Assembly: GCF_030815485.1 (NCBI RefSeq)
Contig: NZ_JAUSWV010000002.1
Coordinates: 3,472,001-3,536,000 of the forward strand
DNA: 64,000 nt
Reading direction: 5' to 3'
DNA from: Streptomyces rishiriensis
GTDB lineage: Bacteria > Actinomycetota > Actinomycetes > Streptomycetales > Streptomycetaceae
Shown here in pieces: positions 34,803-43,554 of this stretch; within the stretch, counting starts at the first letter, position 1; the number at the start of each line of letters is the position of its first letter. The position numbers and the translations under genes were made by a program. Below the pieces are notes generated by a model. The model was not told the DNA's origin and made no database searches. It saw nothing but the letters and a program-made list of their open reading frames with translations.

Positions 34803-36104
34803 GTGACGAGCGTCGGCACACAGGAGAAGACCCGGCCGTGCCCGAGGTGCGGGGCGGGGATCGGCGGGGACGAGCGGTTCACCGTCTGGTGCGCGGCCTG
34901 CGACTGGAACGTCGATCCGGAAGGGCCGCGGAAGGAACCGCGACGGCTCGACCGGACGCGCCGCGCGCTGGCCCGCCGGCACGGTGAGAAACTGCACGCC
35001 GGCATCGTCTCCGGCGAGGACCTGCGTGCCCGGAGGGACGCCTCCGCGCTCCTCGCCCTCGTGATCGCACTGGCCGTGCACGGCGTGACGGCGGCGGTGG
35101 CGGCGCTCGGCATCTGGTGCCTCGTCCACGGCTGGGGCGGCTGGCCGATGCTGCCCGGGCTGTTCCTGCTGCTGCTCGCCTGGGTCCTCAGGCCCCGGCC
35201 TGCCTCGCTCCCCGACCATGTGCCGGTGCTGCACCGAGCCGCTGCCCCCACGCTGTTCGCGCTGGTCGACGAGGTGGCCGAGGTGGCCGGCACCCGGGGC
35301 GTGGACGCCATCGTGATCGACGGCGCGGTCAACGCGAGCGTGCAGGCGTACGGAATGCGCGGACGCCGGATGCTGGTGCTGGGGATGCCGTACTGGGAGA
35401 TCCTCACCCCCCAGCAGCGCGTCGCCCTGCTGGGCCACGAACTCGGCCACTACGGCAACGGCGACGTCCGCCACCACACAGTCCTGGGAAGCGCCTACGC
35501 GTCGCTGATCACCTGGTGGTACTGCTTCGCGCCCGAGGACGACCCCGCGGCCACGGCCCTGGAACTGATTAGCAACCTGCTCCTTCTCGTCCCCTACTGG
35601 CTCGTGACCGGTGTACTGCTCCTGCTCGACCGGCTCACGCTGCGCGCGTCCCAGCGCGCCGAGTACCTCGCCGACCGGACGTCCGCCCACGTCGGCTCCA
35701 CCGAGGCCGCCGTGGGGCTCACGGACCGCATGCTGGTCACCGACTCGGTCGAGGCGGTGCTGGCCCGGGAGGCGAACCGGGCCGCGCTGGCCGGACCGAG
35801 CGGCTACCGCGCCGCCGGCGACCGGGCGGACGAGCTGTGGGAGCGGCTGACCTCGCACATGGCGTCCATCCCGGAGGCCGAGTACGAACGGCAGCGACGG
35901 GTGGGGGCCCTGCGCGGCCACAGCGTGGACGCGACCCATCCGCCGACCCACCTCAGGCGCGCCGGCCTGATCGCCGGTGAGCGGATGCCGGCGGCCGTGG
36001 TGGTGGAGGGCGACCGGGCCGACCGCATCGCCGCGGAGCTGGCCGGGGCCCGTCGGCTGGTGGGACGCCGGATCATCCTCGACGGGCCGTCCTTCGGGGG
36101 CTGA
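34803..36104 (+). CDS. M48-family zinc metalloprotease with N-terminal zinc ribbon
   Basis: 433 residues. Residues ~12-38 form a zinc ribbon (CPRCGAGIGGDERFTVWCAAC). Two hydrophobic helices follow (~80-128, ALLALVIALAVHGVTAAVAAL and GLFLLLLAWVL). The peptidase domain has GHELGHYGNGDVRHH (catalytic HExxH) and the third-ligand region AEYLADRTSAHVGS (Glu/Asp), with another membrane segment pair in between. It resembles HtpX/Ste24-type membrane peptidases and is likely active in the membrane or cytosol. GTG start with AGGGGGG ahead. A strong terminator lies seven bases past its stop. Confidence 0.88.
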   Translation: MTSVGTQEKTRPCPRCGAGIGGDERFTVWCAACDWNVDPEGPRKEPRRLDRTRRALARRHGEKLHAGIVSGEDLRARRDASALLALVIALAVHGVTAAVAALGIWCLVHGWGGWPMLPGLFLLLLAWVLRPRPASLPDHVPVLHRAAAPTLFALVDEVAEVAGTRGVDAIVIDGAVNASVQAYGMRGRRMLVLGMPYWEILTPQQRVALLGHELGHYGNGDVRHHTVLGSAYASLITWWYCFAPEDDPAATALELISNLLLLVPYWLVTGVLLLLDRLTLRASQRAEYLADRTSAHVGSTEAAVGLTDRMLVTDSVEAVLAREANRAALAGPSGYRAAGDRADELWERLTSHMASIPEAEYERQRRVGALRGHSVDATHPPTHLRRAGLIAGERMPAAVVVEGDRADRIAAELAGARRLVGRRIILDGPSFGG

Positions 36105-36110
36105 GAGCGC

Positions 36111-36140
36111 GAGGGGCGCCCGGTTCCCCGGGCGCCCCTC
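36111..36140. terminator. Strong bidirectional hairpin terminator
   Basis: Thirteen-base stem GAGGGGCGCCCGG / CCGGGCGCCCCTC with a TTCC loop between the converging M48 peptidase and acyl-CoA dehydrogenase genes. Confidence 0.85.
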
Positions 36141-36161
36141 GCACGTCGGCTCGGCGACCGG

Positions 36162-37319
36162 CTACGGCAGGTTCCTCGCCATGACGATGCGCTGGACCTG
36201 GTTCGTGCCCTCGTAGATCTGGGTGATCTTCGCGTCGCGCATCATCCGCTCCACCGGGTAGTCCCGGGTGTAGCCGTAACCGCCCAGGAGCTGCACCGCG
36301 TCCGTGGTGACCTCCATCGCCACGTCCGAGGCGAAGCACTTCGCCGCCGCGCCCTGGAAGGTGAGGTCGGCGTCCAGCCGCTCGGACTTGGCCGCCGCCG
36401 CGTACGTCAGCTGACGGGCGGCCTCGATCTTCATGGCCATGTCGGCGAGCATGAACTGGATGCCCTGGAAGTCGGCGATCGCCTTGCCGAACTGCTTGCG
36501 CTCCTGGACGTAGCCCTTGGCGTAGTCGAAGGCGCCCTGGGCGACGCCCAGCGCCTGCGCGGCGATCGTGATGCGGGTGTGGTCCAGGGTCTTCATCGCG
36601 GTGAGGAAGCCCGTGCCCTCCTCGCCGATCATGCGGTCGGCCGGGATACGGACGTTGTCGAAGTAGACCTCGCGGGTCGGGGAACCCTTGATGCCCAGCT
36701 TCTTCTCCGGGGCGCCGAAGGAGACACCCTCGTCGGACTTCTCCACGACGAAGGCCGAGATGCCCTTCGAGCGCTTCGTGGGATCGGTCACGGCCATCAC
36801 CGTGTAGTACTCGGAGACGCCCGCGTTGGTGATCCAGCGCTTCACACCGTTCAGGATCCAGTGATCGCCGTCCCGGACCGCCTTGGTCTTCATACCGGCC
36901 GCGTCCGAGCCCGCGTCCGGCTCCGAGAGGGCGTACGAGAACATCGCCTCGCCCTTGGCCAGCGGCGTCAGGTACTTCTTCTTCAGGTCCTCGGAACCCG
37001 AAAGGATCACCGGCAGGGATCCCAGCTTGTTCACCGCGGGGATCAGCGACGAGGACACACAGGCCCGCGCCACCTCCTCGATCACGATCACCGTGGCGAG
37101 GGCGTCCGCACCCGCACCGCCGTACGACTCGGGCACGTGCACCGCGTGCAGGTCGCTCGCCACCAGCGCGTCCAGCGCCTCCTGCGGAAAGCGTGCCTCC
37201 TCGTCCACCGCGGCGGCGTACGGCGCGATCTTCGCCTCGGAGAGCGAGCGGATGGCGTCGCGGAGCATGTCGTGCTCCTCGGACGGGCGGTACAGGTCGA
37301 AGTCAGCCGATCCGGCCAA
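36162..37319 (-). CDS. Acyl-CoA dehydrogenase
   Basis: Cytosolic FAD enzyme of 385 residues that oxidises acyl-CoA to enoyl-CoA. Signatures are FSYALSEPDAGSDAAGMK (FAD/substrate) and the C-terminal IYEGTNQVQRIVMARNL, whose Glu (about residue 368) is the catalytic base, so this is the short/medium-chain class. TTG at 37319 is the first in-frame start; the family N-terminus (FDLYRPSEEHDMLRDAIR) begins there. Substrate chain is not readable. Monocistronic and divergent from UDP-glucose dehydrogenase. Confidence 0.92.
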   Translation of the reverse strand: MAGSADFDLYRPSEEHDMLRDAIRSLSEAKIAPYAAAVDEEARFPQEALDALVASDLHAVHVPESYGGAGADALATVIVIEEVARACVSSSLIPAVNKLGSLPVILSGSEDLKKKYLTPLAKGEAMFSYALSEPDAGSDAAGMKTKAVRDGDHWILNGVKRWITNAGVSEYYTVMAVTDPTKRSKGISAFVVEKSDEGVSFGAPEKKLGIKGSPTREVYFDNVRIPADRMIGEEGTGFLTAMKTLDHTRITIAAQALGVAQGAFDYAKGYVQERKQFGKAIADFQGIQFMLADMAMKIEAARQLTYAAAAKSERLDADLTFQGAAAKCFASDVAMEVTTDAVQLLGGYGYTRDYPVERMMRDAKITQIYEGTNQVQRIVMARNLP

Positions 37320-37521
37320 GGTGTCTCACGCTCCAAAACGCTACGGTCACCGACGCTAATTACCGTTAAGTAACTCAAATTTTAAAGGTCCACCCACCCG
37401 AGTGATACGTGAGTTTGGCGACAGGAGGCGCCTTCTTACGACAACTGCCCGGTGAGGGAAGCCGACAAGCCGCCCGACTATGCTCGGGCGCGCAGCGACG
37501 ACATCCCCACCTGGAGCATCC

Positions 37522-38865
37522 ATGGCCCTCAAGATCACCGTGATCGGCACCGGCTACCTCGGCGCCACGCACGCCGCGGCCATGGCCGAGCTGGGTTTCG
37601 AGGTGCTCGCTCTCGATGTCGTGCCGGAAAAGATCGAGATGCTGGAGCGCGGCGAGACCCCCATGTACGAGCCGGGGCTCGAGGAGCTGCTGCGCCGGCA
37701 CGTCCCCGGCTTCGAGGGGTCCAGCGGACGGCTGCGCTTCACCCTGGACTGGGCGGAGGTGGGGGCCTTCGGCGACGTCCACTTCGTGTGCGTGAACACC
37801 CCGCAGAAGCACGGTGAGTACGCGTGCGACATGTCCTACGTGGAGTCCGCCATCGGCTCCCTCGCGCCGCACCTGGCGCGGCCCGCGCTCGTCGTCGGCA
37901 AGTCCACCGTGCCGGTGGGTTCCGCCGACCGGCTGGCCCGGACGATCGCCGAGCTCGCGCCCGTCGGCGCGGACGCCGAACTCGCCTGGAACCCGGAGTT
38001 CCTGCGCGAGGGGTTCGCGGTCCAGGACACCCTGCACCCGGACCGGATCGTCGTCGGGGTGCGCAGCGAGCGGGCCGAGGCGCTGCTGCGGCAGGTGTAC
38101 GAGACGCCGATCGGCGAAGGGTCGCCGTTCGTCGTCACCGACTTCCCCACCGCCGAGCTGGTGAAGACCTCCGCGAACTCCTTCCTGGCCACCAAGATCT
38201 CCTTCATCAACGCCATGGCGGAGGTGTGCGAGGCCGCCGACGGCGATGTCGCCAAGCTGGCGGAGGCCATCGGCTACGACGACCGGATCGGGAAGAAGTT
38301 CCTGCGGGCGGGGATCGGCTTCGGCGGCGGCTGTCTGCCCAAGGACATCCGGGCCTTCATGGCCCGGGCCGGTGAACTCGGGGCCGACCAGGCGCTGACC
38401 TTCCTGCGGGAGATCGACTCCATCAACATGCGCCAGCGCGGGCAGATGGTCGAGCTGGCGCGGCAGGCGCTGGGCGGCGGCTCCTTCCTGGGCAAGCGGA
38501 TCGCCGTGCTCGGCGCCACCTTCAAGCCCGACTCCGACGACGTACGGGACTCGCCGGCCCTCAATGTCGCCGGGCAGATCCACCTGCAGGGCGGGCAGGT
38601 CACGGTGTACGACCCGAAGGGCATGGCCAACGCCCGCCGGGTCTTCCCGACGCTCGGCTACGCGGACTCGGCCCTGGAGGCCGTCCGGGGCGCCGACGCC
38701 GTACTGCACCTGACCGAGTGGCGGGAGTTCCGCGAGCTGGACCCGGCGCAGCTCGGGGAGGTCGCGACGACCCGGCTGGTCCTCGACGGACGCAACGCGC
38801 TCGACCCCGCCCTGTGGCGCAAGGCCGGGTGGACGTACCGGGCGATGGGCCGCCCCACCGCATAA
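37522..38865 (+). CDS. UDP-glucose 6-dehydrogenase
   Basis: 447-residue cytosolic enzyme oxidising UDP-glucose to UDP-glucuronate. Rossmann loop ITVIGTGYLGATHAAAMAEL at the N-terminus, hinge around FPTAELVKTSANSFLATKIS, catalytic Cys in GFGGGCLPKDIRAFMA (near residue 271), and the C-terminal NAD/UDP domain IAVLGATFKPDSDDVRDSPA. The ATG at 37522 (TGGAG eight bases ahead) is chosen over an upstream in-frame start. UDP-glucuronate feeds acidic cell-wall glycopolymers, consistent with the LCP cluster. Confidence 0.93.
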   Translation: MALKITVIGTGYLGATHAAAMAELGFEVLALDVVPEKIEMLERGETPMYEPGLEELLRRHVPGFEGSSGRLRFTLDWAEVGAFGDVHFVCVNTPQKHGEYACDMSYVESAIGSLAPHLARPALVVGKSTVPVGSADRLARTIAELAPVGADAELAWNPEFLREGFAVQDTLHPDRIVVGVRSERAEALLRQVYETPIGEGSPFVVTDFPTAELVKTSANSFLATKISFINAMAEVCEAADGDVAKLAEAIGYDDRIGKKFLRAGIGFGGGCLPKDIRAFMARAGELGADQALTFLREIDSINMRQRGQMVELARQALGGGSFLGKRIAVLGATFKPDSDDVRDSPALNVAGQIHLQGGQVTVYDPKGMANARRVFPTLGYADSALEAVRGADAVLHLTEWREFRELDPAQLGEVATTRLVLDGRNALDPALWRKAGWTYRAMGRPTA

Positions 38866-38934
38866 GCGCGGGAACGGGCACGGTCGGGGGAGAACGCACG
38901 TCGCACGCGAGGCGCGGGCGCAGGCCCACGGAGC

Positions 38935-38975
38935 GACGCCGGTTCGGCCGAGGCTCAGTCGGCCGAACCGGCGTC
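38935..38975. terminator. Strong bidirectional hairpin terminator
   Basis: Seventeen-base perfect stem (GACGCCGGTTCGGCCGA) with a seven-base loop between the UDP-glucose dehydrogenase and the CGNR gene, which converge. Confidence 0.85.
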
Positions 38976-39017
38976 TTGGTGCATTCTGCACCACCGGCCT
39001 GCGCCCCGGCCGGTGAA

Positions 39018-39554
39018 CTACTTCGCCCGGTACCGCCGCATCTTCGCGCGCGCCCCGCACACCTGCATCGAGCACCAGCGCCCCCGGCCCGCCGGACTGC
39101 GGTCGTAGTACGCCCAGTGGCAGGTGACGGCCTCGCAGGCCTTCAGGCGGGTCCAGGTGCCCGCGATCAGCGCGTCCGCCACCGCGGCGGCCGTACGGGA
39201 CAGCAGCGAGGCCGTAGGGGCGGGGCCGGACGGGGCGAGGCTGGCGGAGCCGTCGCGCTCGTCGATCGTCACCAGCAGCGGCGCCGACGCCAGCAGCTCG
39301 CCCAGCGGCGTCACCTCGCGGTGCGGCGGATGGCCCGCGTGGGCCAGCAGGGTCGCGCGCAGCGACTCGCGCAGCTCCCGGGCCCGCGCCAGCTCGTCGG
39401 CGGCGTCCCCCGCGCCGTCCACGGTCTCGGGCAGGCCGAAGCGCACCCGGCCCTGCGCCGTGTCCAGCGCGTCCGCGCCCGACTCGAGGTCCAGCGTGTT
39501 CACCAGGGACTCGATCAGGGCCAGACCTCCGGGCGCCGCCGATCGGTCATTCAT
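39018..39554 (-). CDS. CGNR-type zinc-finger transcription regulator
   Basis: 178 residues. N-terminal ABATE-like helical domain (SLVNTLDLESG, then helices to ~130) and the C-terminal zinc finger C-x4-C...RWCSMQVCG (Cys in VTCHWAYYDRS, SMQVCGARAK). The eponymous CGNR is CGAR here, but the finger cysteines and the basic tail RAKMRRYRAK are present, so DNA binding is expected. It is divergent from the two glyoxalase-fold genes, a typical arrangement for a local repressor. The ligand is unknown. Confidence 0.85.
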   Translation of the reverse strand: MNDRSAAPGGLALIESLVNTLDLESGADALDTAQGRVRFGLPETVDGAGDAADELARARELRESLRATLLAHAGHPPHREVTPLGELLASAPLLVTIDERDGSASLAPSGPAPTASLLSRTAAAVADALIAGTWTRLKACEAVTCHWAYYDRSPAGRGRWCSMQVCGARAKMRRYRAK

Positions 39555-39648
39555 GGTTGCGACGTTACCGCCGATGCGGGAGCATGCGGTAACCGTTACT
39601 GGTTACCCGGCTCTAGGGGTAACTTTCGTCGATCGTCAGGAGGAAGTC

Positions 39649-40008
39649 ATGGCTCTCGCCAAGCTGGGTGTCGTCGTTCTGGACTGTCCCGACCCGGGTG
39701 CGCTGGCCGGTTTCTACGCCGAGGTGCTGGGCGGCACCGTCGAGGGCGAGGGGGACTGGGTCGACGTGAAGGTGCCCGGCGGTCAGTCGCTGGCCTTCCA
39801 GGCCGCGTCCGGGTTCGTGGCGCCCGCGTGGCCCGCGCCCGAGCACTCGCAGCAGTTTCATCTGGACCTGACCGTCGAGGACCTGGACGCGGCCGAGCGG
39901 GGCGTGCTGGCGCTGGGCGCGAGGCCGCTGGACGCGGAGGACCGCTCGCGCGGCTGGCGTGTGTACGCCGATCCGGCTGGGCACCCGTTCTGCCTGTGCA
40001 CCTGCTGA
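39649..40008 (+). CDS. VOC-family (glyoxalase/bleomycin-resistance fold) protein 1
   Basis: 119 residues from ATG at 39649 (AGGAGG upstream). Single vicinal-oxygen-chelate domain: KLGVVVLDCPDPGALAGFYAEVLGG, SQQFHLDLTVEDLDAAERG, VYADPAGHPFCLC. A metal or substrate could bind via His/Glu at FHLDL and ADPAGHPF. It is 45 bases before a close paralogue (protein 2), so it is a tandem duplication; both are divergent from the CGNR regulator. Reaction unknown. Confidence 0.85.
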   Translation: MALAKLGVVVLDCPDPGALAGFYAEVLGGTVEGEGDWVDVKVPGGQSLAFQAASGFVAPAWPAPEHSQQFHLDLTVEDLDAAERGVLALGARPLDAEDRSRGWRVYADPAGHPFCLCTC

Positions 40009-40053
40009 AGCCCGCAAGGACACGCCGTATCGCGCCCGAGCCAGGAGGATTCC

Positions 40054-40452
40054 ATGTCGCCCGTCGCCCGTTTCCGCTCCGTCGTCCTCGACTGTCCCGA
40101 CGCGCACGCGCTCGCCGACTTCTACGCGGCGGTCCTCGGCGGTACGCCCGAGGCCGAGGACGGCGCGGAGGACTGGTTCGTCCTGGACGTCCCCGGGGGT
40201 CCCCGGATCGCGTTCCAGCAGGTGGAGGAGTACACCCCGCCGGAGTGGCCGCGCGCCGACCGCAACCCGCAGCAGTTCCATCTCGACCTCGACGGTGGCG
40301 CCACCTGGGCCGAGATCGACGCGGCCCACGAGCGGGTGCTGGCGCTGGGCGCGCGGCCGCTGGACCTGGAGGACCGGGAGAAGAAGGACTTTCAGGTGTA
40401 CGCCGACCCGGCGGGGCATCCGTTCTGCCTCTGCCGGATCGAGCACCCGTAG
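40054..40452 (+). CDS. VOC-family (glyoxalase/bleomycin-resistance fold) protein 2
   Basis: 132 residues starting MSPVARFRSVVLDCPDAHAL (AGGAGG upstream). Same motif order as protein 1: VVLDCPDAHALADFYAAVLGG, NPQQFHLDL, VYADPAGHPFCLC, with an insert EDGAEDWF and a slightly longer middle. Sequence shared with protein 1 includes ALGARPLD and the final ADPAGHPFCL. A tandem duplicate with diverged substrate pocket is the simplest reading. Confidence 0.85.
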   Translation: MSPVARFRSVVLDCPDAHALADFYAAVLGGTPEAEDGAEDWFVLDVPGGPRIAFQQVEEYTPPEWPRADRNPQQFHLDLDGGATWAEIDAAHERVLALGARPLDLEDREKKDFQVYADPAGHPFCLCRIEHP

Positions 40453-40482
40453 CGGCCCTGCCCGTCGGCCCGTCGGCCTGCG

Positions 40483-41643
40483 CTACCCGTCCAGCTCCGC
40501 GATCCTCGCCGTCGACGGCTCCCTGCGGTCCTGGGCCGCCCGCGCGGCGAAGTCGGCCGTACGCAGCACCCGCTGGACGTTGCCCCAGGTCAGCAGGGTG
40601 ATATCGGTCTCCGGCCAGCCCCGGCGGAGCAGCTCGGCGATCAGGTGCGGATAGCCGGAGGCGTCGGCGAGCCCCTGCGGGTGGGCGGCGCCCGAGTCGT
40701 AGGTGCCGGACAGGCCGACGCAGTCCGGCCCCGCGATCGCGCGGACGTGGTCGAGATGGTCGGCGACGTCCCGGAGGCCGGGGCCGGTCTGCTCGGCGGT
40801 CAGCGGCACCAGGCAGAGTCCCTTGGCCGCGCCGAGCCCGGCGAGCAGTTCGTCGGACAGGTTGGCGGGGTGGGGTCGCAGCGCGCGGGCGGCGGAGCGG
40901 GTGCACAGGACGGGTGTCCTCGAGAGGGTCAGGACCCGGCCGACGGTGAGGTCGCAGGCCCCGGAGAGGTCGGCGAGCACGCCGAGCCGGTTCATCTCGC
41001 GCACGACCTCCTCGCCGAACCGGGTCAGCCCCGCGTCGCCCGCCCAGGAGGTGCCGGCGAGGGTGAGGACGCGCAGCCCGAGGGAGTGCAGCACGCGCAG
41101 GACGCCCAGGGAGTCGTCGAGCGCGGCGGCCGTGGCCGGGCCCAGGACCACGGCGACCCGGCCGCACTTGTGGGCGTCGATGAGCTGCCCGGCGCTGCGG
41201 GCGAGCCGCAGTCCTTCGGGGTGGGCGGCGACCACCGACCGGGCGAGGTCCAGTTGCTCCAGAGTGGCCCCGACGGCCCGCTCGGCGGCGAGGCCCTCGG
41301 GCAGGTGCAGCGACCAGAGCAGCGCGCCGACGTTGCCCCGGCGCAGCCGCGGCACGTCCGTGTCGACGGCGCTCTCGCCGGACTGGAGGTCGTACCAGGG
41401 CAGCTGACGCAGCGCCGAGGACAGTCCGCTGTACCCGTCGGCGACGGGGTGCGCGGCGAGAAGGGCGCGGGCGCGCTCCAGGGGGGTGCCCCCGGGCTCC
41501 TGGGCGGTCTTGACGGCTCCGGCGGCCTCGGCGGCCTCCTCGGCCGTGAGCGGCGCGTACGGGCCGAACGGAGCCGCCTGCGCCTCGTCGTCGAGCTCGC
41601 CGACCTCGGGGAGGGTGTGCGGCTCGTCATGGAGGTCGGCCAT
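40483..41643 (-). CDS. Membrane-dipeptidase paralogue with lost metal ligands (likely inactive)
   Basis: 386 residues, peptidase family M19 fold throughout (VPRLRRGNVGALLWSLHL, VVREMNRLGVLADLS, NLSDELL, ASGYPHLIAELLRRGWPETDI). Compared with the neighbour at 41792, every metal-ligand position is changed: His23 to Tyr71, Asp25 to Gly73, Glu126 to Ala170, His194 to Gly228, His215 to Arg249. So dipeptidase chemistry is not expected. The first ~55 residues are a different extension (LHDEPHTLPEVGELDDEAQA). It is separated from the active gene by a strong terminator. A regulatory or binding role is possible, or it is a decaying copy. Confidence 0.85.
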   Translation of the reverse strand: MADLHDEPHTLPEVGELDDEAQAAPFGPYAPLTAEEAAEAAGAVKTAQEPGGTPLERARALLAAHPVADGYSGLSSALRQLPWYDLQSGESAVDTDVPRLRRGNVGALLWSLHLPEGLAAERAVGATLEQLDLARSVVAAHPEGLRLARSAGQLIDAHKCGRVAVVLGPATAAALDDSLGVLRVLHSLGLRVLTLAGTSWAGDAGLTRFGEEVVREMNRLGVLADLSGACDLTVGRVLTLSRTPVLCTRSAARALRPHPANLSDELLAGLGAAKGLCLVPLTAEQTGPGLRDVADHLDHVRAIAGPDCVGLSGTYDSGAAHPQGLADASGYPHLIAELLRRGWPETDITLLTWGNVQRVLRTADFAARAAQDRREPSTARIAELDG

Positions 41644-41739
41644 GGCGGTCTCCGTACGTCGATCAGCAGTACGGTCACCGTCGCACGCGGGACGGCCGGC
41701 TTCCTGGTGGACGGGGCGTTCGGGGGACCCGGCGGGTGT

Positions 41740-41784
41740 GGTCGGGGCGGGCCGGCCGGTACGACCGGCCGGCCCGCCCCGACC
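41740..41784 (-). terminator. Very strong hairpin terminator after the active dipeptidase
   Basis: Twenty-one-base perfect stem (arms 41740-41760 and 41764-41784) with a three-base loop, eight bases past the stop of the active dipeptidase gene. It closes the purK-purE-dipeptidase unit. Confidence 0.85.
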
Positions 41785-41791
41785 GACCGGG

Positions 41792-42979
41792 TCAGCCGTC
41801 GAGCGACTCGATCGTCGCGTGGGAGGCCGGGCGGGCGGCCTGGAGGCCGCGGGCCACGTCCTCCGCCGCGCCGAGCACGCGCACCGCGTTCTGCCAGGTC
41901 AGCTTGGCGAGGTCCGGCCTGGACCAACCGCGCTCGAGGAGCTCCGCGATCAGGTTGGGGTAGCCGGAGACGTCGTCGAGGCCGTCGGGGGTGAAGGCGG
42001 TGCCGTCGTAGTCGCCGCCGATGCCGATGTGCTCGATGCCGGCCACCTCGCGCATGTGGTCGAGGTGATCGGCGACCGTGGCGACGGTGGCGACGGGGCG
42101 GGGGTTCGTCTCCTCGAAGGCCCGGTGGACCTTCATCGCCTCGGCCGTGGTGGCGAGGTGGTGGAAGCCGTGGGCCCGCATGTTGTCGTCGGCGGCGGCC
42201 GTCCAGTCCACCGCCGCCTGGAGGACGAACTTCGGCACGAAGGTCACCATCGCCATGCCGCCGTTGGCGGGAAGGCGTCCGAGGACGTCGTCCGGGATGT
42301 TGCGGGGGTGGTCGCAGACCGCTCGCGCGGAGGAGTGCGAGAAGATCACCGGCGCGGCCGACGCGTCGAGCGCGTCCCGCATCGTCGTCGCCGCCACGTG
42401 CGAGAGGTCGACCAGCATGCCCTCGCGGTTCATCTCGCGCACGACCTCGCGGCCGAAGGCGGACAGGCCGCCGACCCGGGGTTCGTCGGTCGCGGAGTCC
42501 GCCCAGTCCACGTTGTCGTTGTGGGTGAGCGTCATGTAGCGCACGCCGAGCGCGTACAGGCCGCGCAGGGTGCCGAGCGAGTTGGCGATGGAGTGGCCGC
42601 CCTCCGCCCCCATGAGGGAGGCGATACGGCCCTCCGCGCGCGCCGCCTCCATGTCCGCGGCCGTCAGCGCGGCGCGCAGGTCCCGCGGGTGGCGGGCGAC
42701 GAGCCGCCGCACGCAGTCGATCTGCTCCAGCGTCGCCGGGACCGCGTCGGGCAGGTCCGCGCGCACGTAGACCGACCAGTACTGCGCGCCGACCCCGCCC
42801 GCGCGCAGCCGGGGGATGTCGGTGTGCAGGTGGGCGTCCTGGTGGCCGGCGATGTCGCGGGCGTCGAGGTCGTAGCGGACCTGTTCGCGCAGCGCCCAGG
42901 GCAGGTCGTTGTGGCCGTCGACGACGGGGAACTCCCGCAGGAGCTCGCGGGCCGCGTCCAGTGAGGTCATCTGCGTCAC
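41792..42979 (-). CDS. Membrane (renal-type) dipeptidase, M19, active by motif
   Basis: 395 residues. Metal ligands present: VVDGHNDLPW (His23, Asp25), SLMGAEGGHS (Glu126), LVDLSHVA (His194), FSHSSARAV (His215), plus GGDYDG near the C-terminus. It should hydrolyse L,D- or D,D-type dipeptides, though bacterial physiological substrates are unclear. The GTG at 42979 overlaps the purE stop (GTGA), so it is translated with purE; an in-frame ATG at 42970 (MTSLDAARELL) is an alternative. Membership of a purine operon is notable. Confidence 0.9.
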   Translation of the reverse strand: MTQMTSLDAARELLREFPVVDGHNDLPWALREQVRYDLDARDIAGHQDAHLHTDIPRLRAGGVGAQYWSVYVRADLPDAVPATLEQIDCVRRLVARHPRDLRAALTAADMEAARAEGRIASLMGAEGGHSIANSLGTLRGLYALGVRYMTLTHNDNVDWADSATDEPRVGGLSAFGREVVREMNREGMLVDLSHVAATTMRDALDASAAPVIFSHSSARAVCDHPRNIPDDVLGRLPANGGMAMVTFVPKFVLQAAVDWTAAADDNMRAHGFHHLATTAEAMKVHRAFEETNPRPVATVATVADHLDHMREVAGIEHIGIGGDYDGTAFTPDGLDDVSGYPNLIAELLERGWSRPDLAKLTWQNAVRVLGAAEDVARGLQAARPASHATIESLDG

Positions 42980-43554
42980 TTTCCGAAACCGAAGCCGCTC
43001 GAGCCCTCGACCTTGGCGCGCAACCGCTTGCCCTTCTCGGTGGCCTGGTCGTTCAGCTCCTGCTGGAAGTCCCGCATGCGGGCGAGCAGCTCCTCGTCGT
43101 GGGTGGCGAGGATGCGGGCGGCCAGCAGACCGGCGTTGCGGGCGCCGCCCACCGAGACCGTGGCGACCGGCACCCCGGCCGGCATCTGCACGATCGACAG
43201 CAGGCTGTCCATGCCGTCCAGGTACTTCAGGGGCACGGGCACGCCGATCACCGGCAGCGGGGTCACCGAGGCGAGCATGCCGGGGAGGTGGGCGGCGCCG
43301 CCGGCCCCCGCGATGATCACCTTGAGTCCGCGCCCGTCCGCCTGCTCGCCGTAGGCGATCATCTCGCGCGGCATGCGGTGCGCGGACACGACGTCGACCT
43401 CGTAGGCGATCTCGAACTCGTCGAGGACCTGCGCGGCGGCCTCCATGACGGGCCAGTCGCTGTCCGACCCCATGACGATGCCGACCGAGGGAAGGGGCGG
43501 CGCGTCGGCGTTCGTCGCGCGGTGAAGGTCGGGCGACGGGAGGGCAGAGCTCAT
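42976..43554 (-). CDS. purE: N5-carboxyaminoimidazole ribonucleotide mutase
   Basis: 192 residues, cytosolic, converting N5-CAIR to CAIR in purine synthesis. Core motifs: VGIVMGSDSDWPVMEAAAQ, VVSAHRMPREM, IAGAGGAAHLPGM, SLLSIVQMPAGVPVATV. ATG at 43554 overlaps the stop of purK (ATGA), so the pair is translationally coupled. A short disordered head of ~23 residues precedes the conserved part. Confidence 0.95.
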   Translation of the reverse strand: MSSALPSPDLHRATNADAPPLPSVGIVMGSDSDWPVMEAAAQVLDEFEIAYEVDVVSAHRMPREMIAYGEQADGRGLKVIIAGAGGAAHLPGMLASVTPLPVIGVPVPLKYLDGMDSLLSIVQMPAGVPVATVSVGGARNAGLLAARILATHDEELLARMRDFQQELNDQATEKGKRLRAKVEGSSGFGFGK

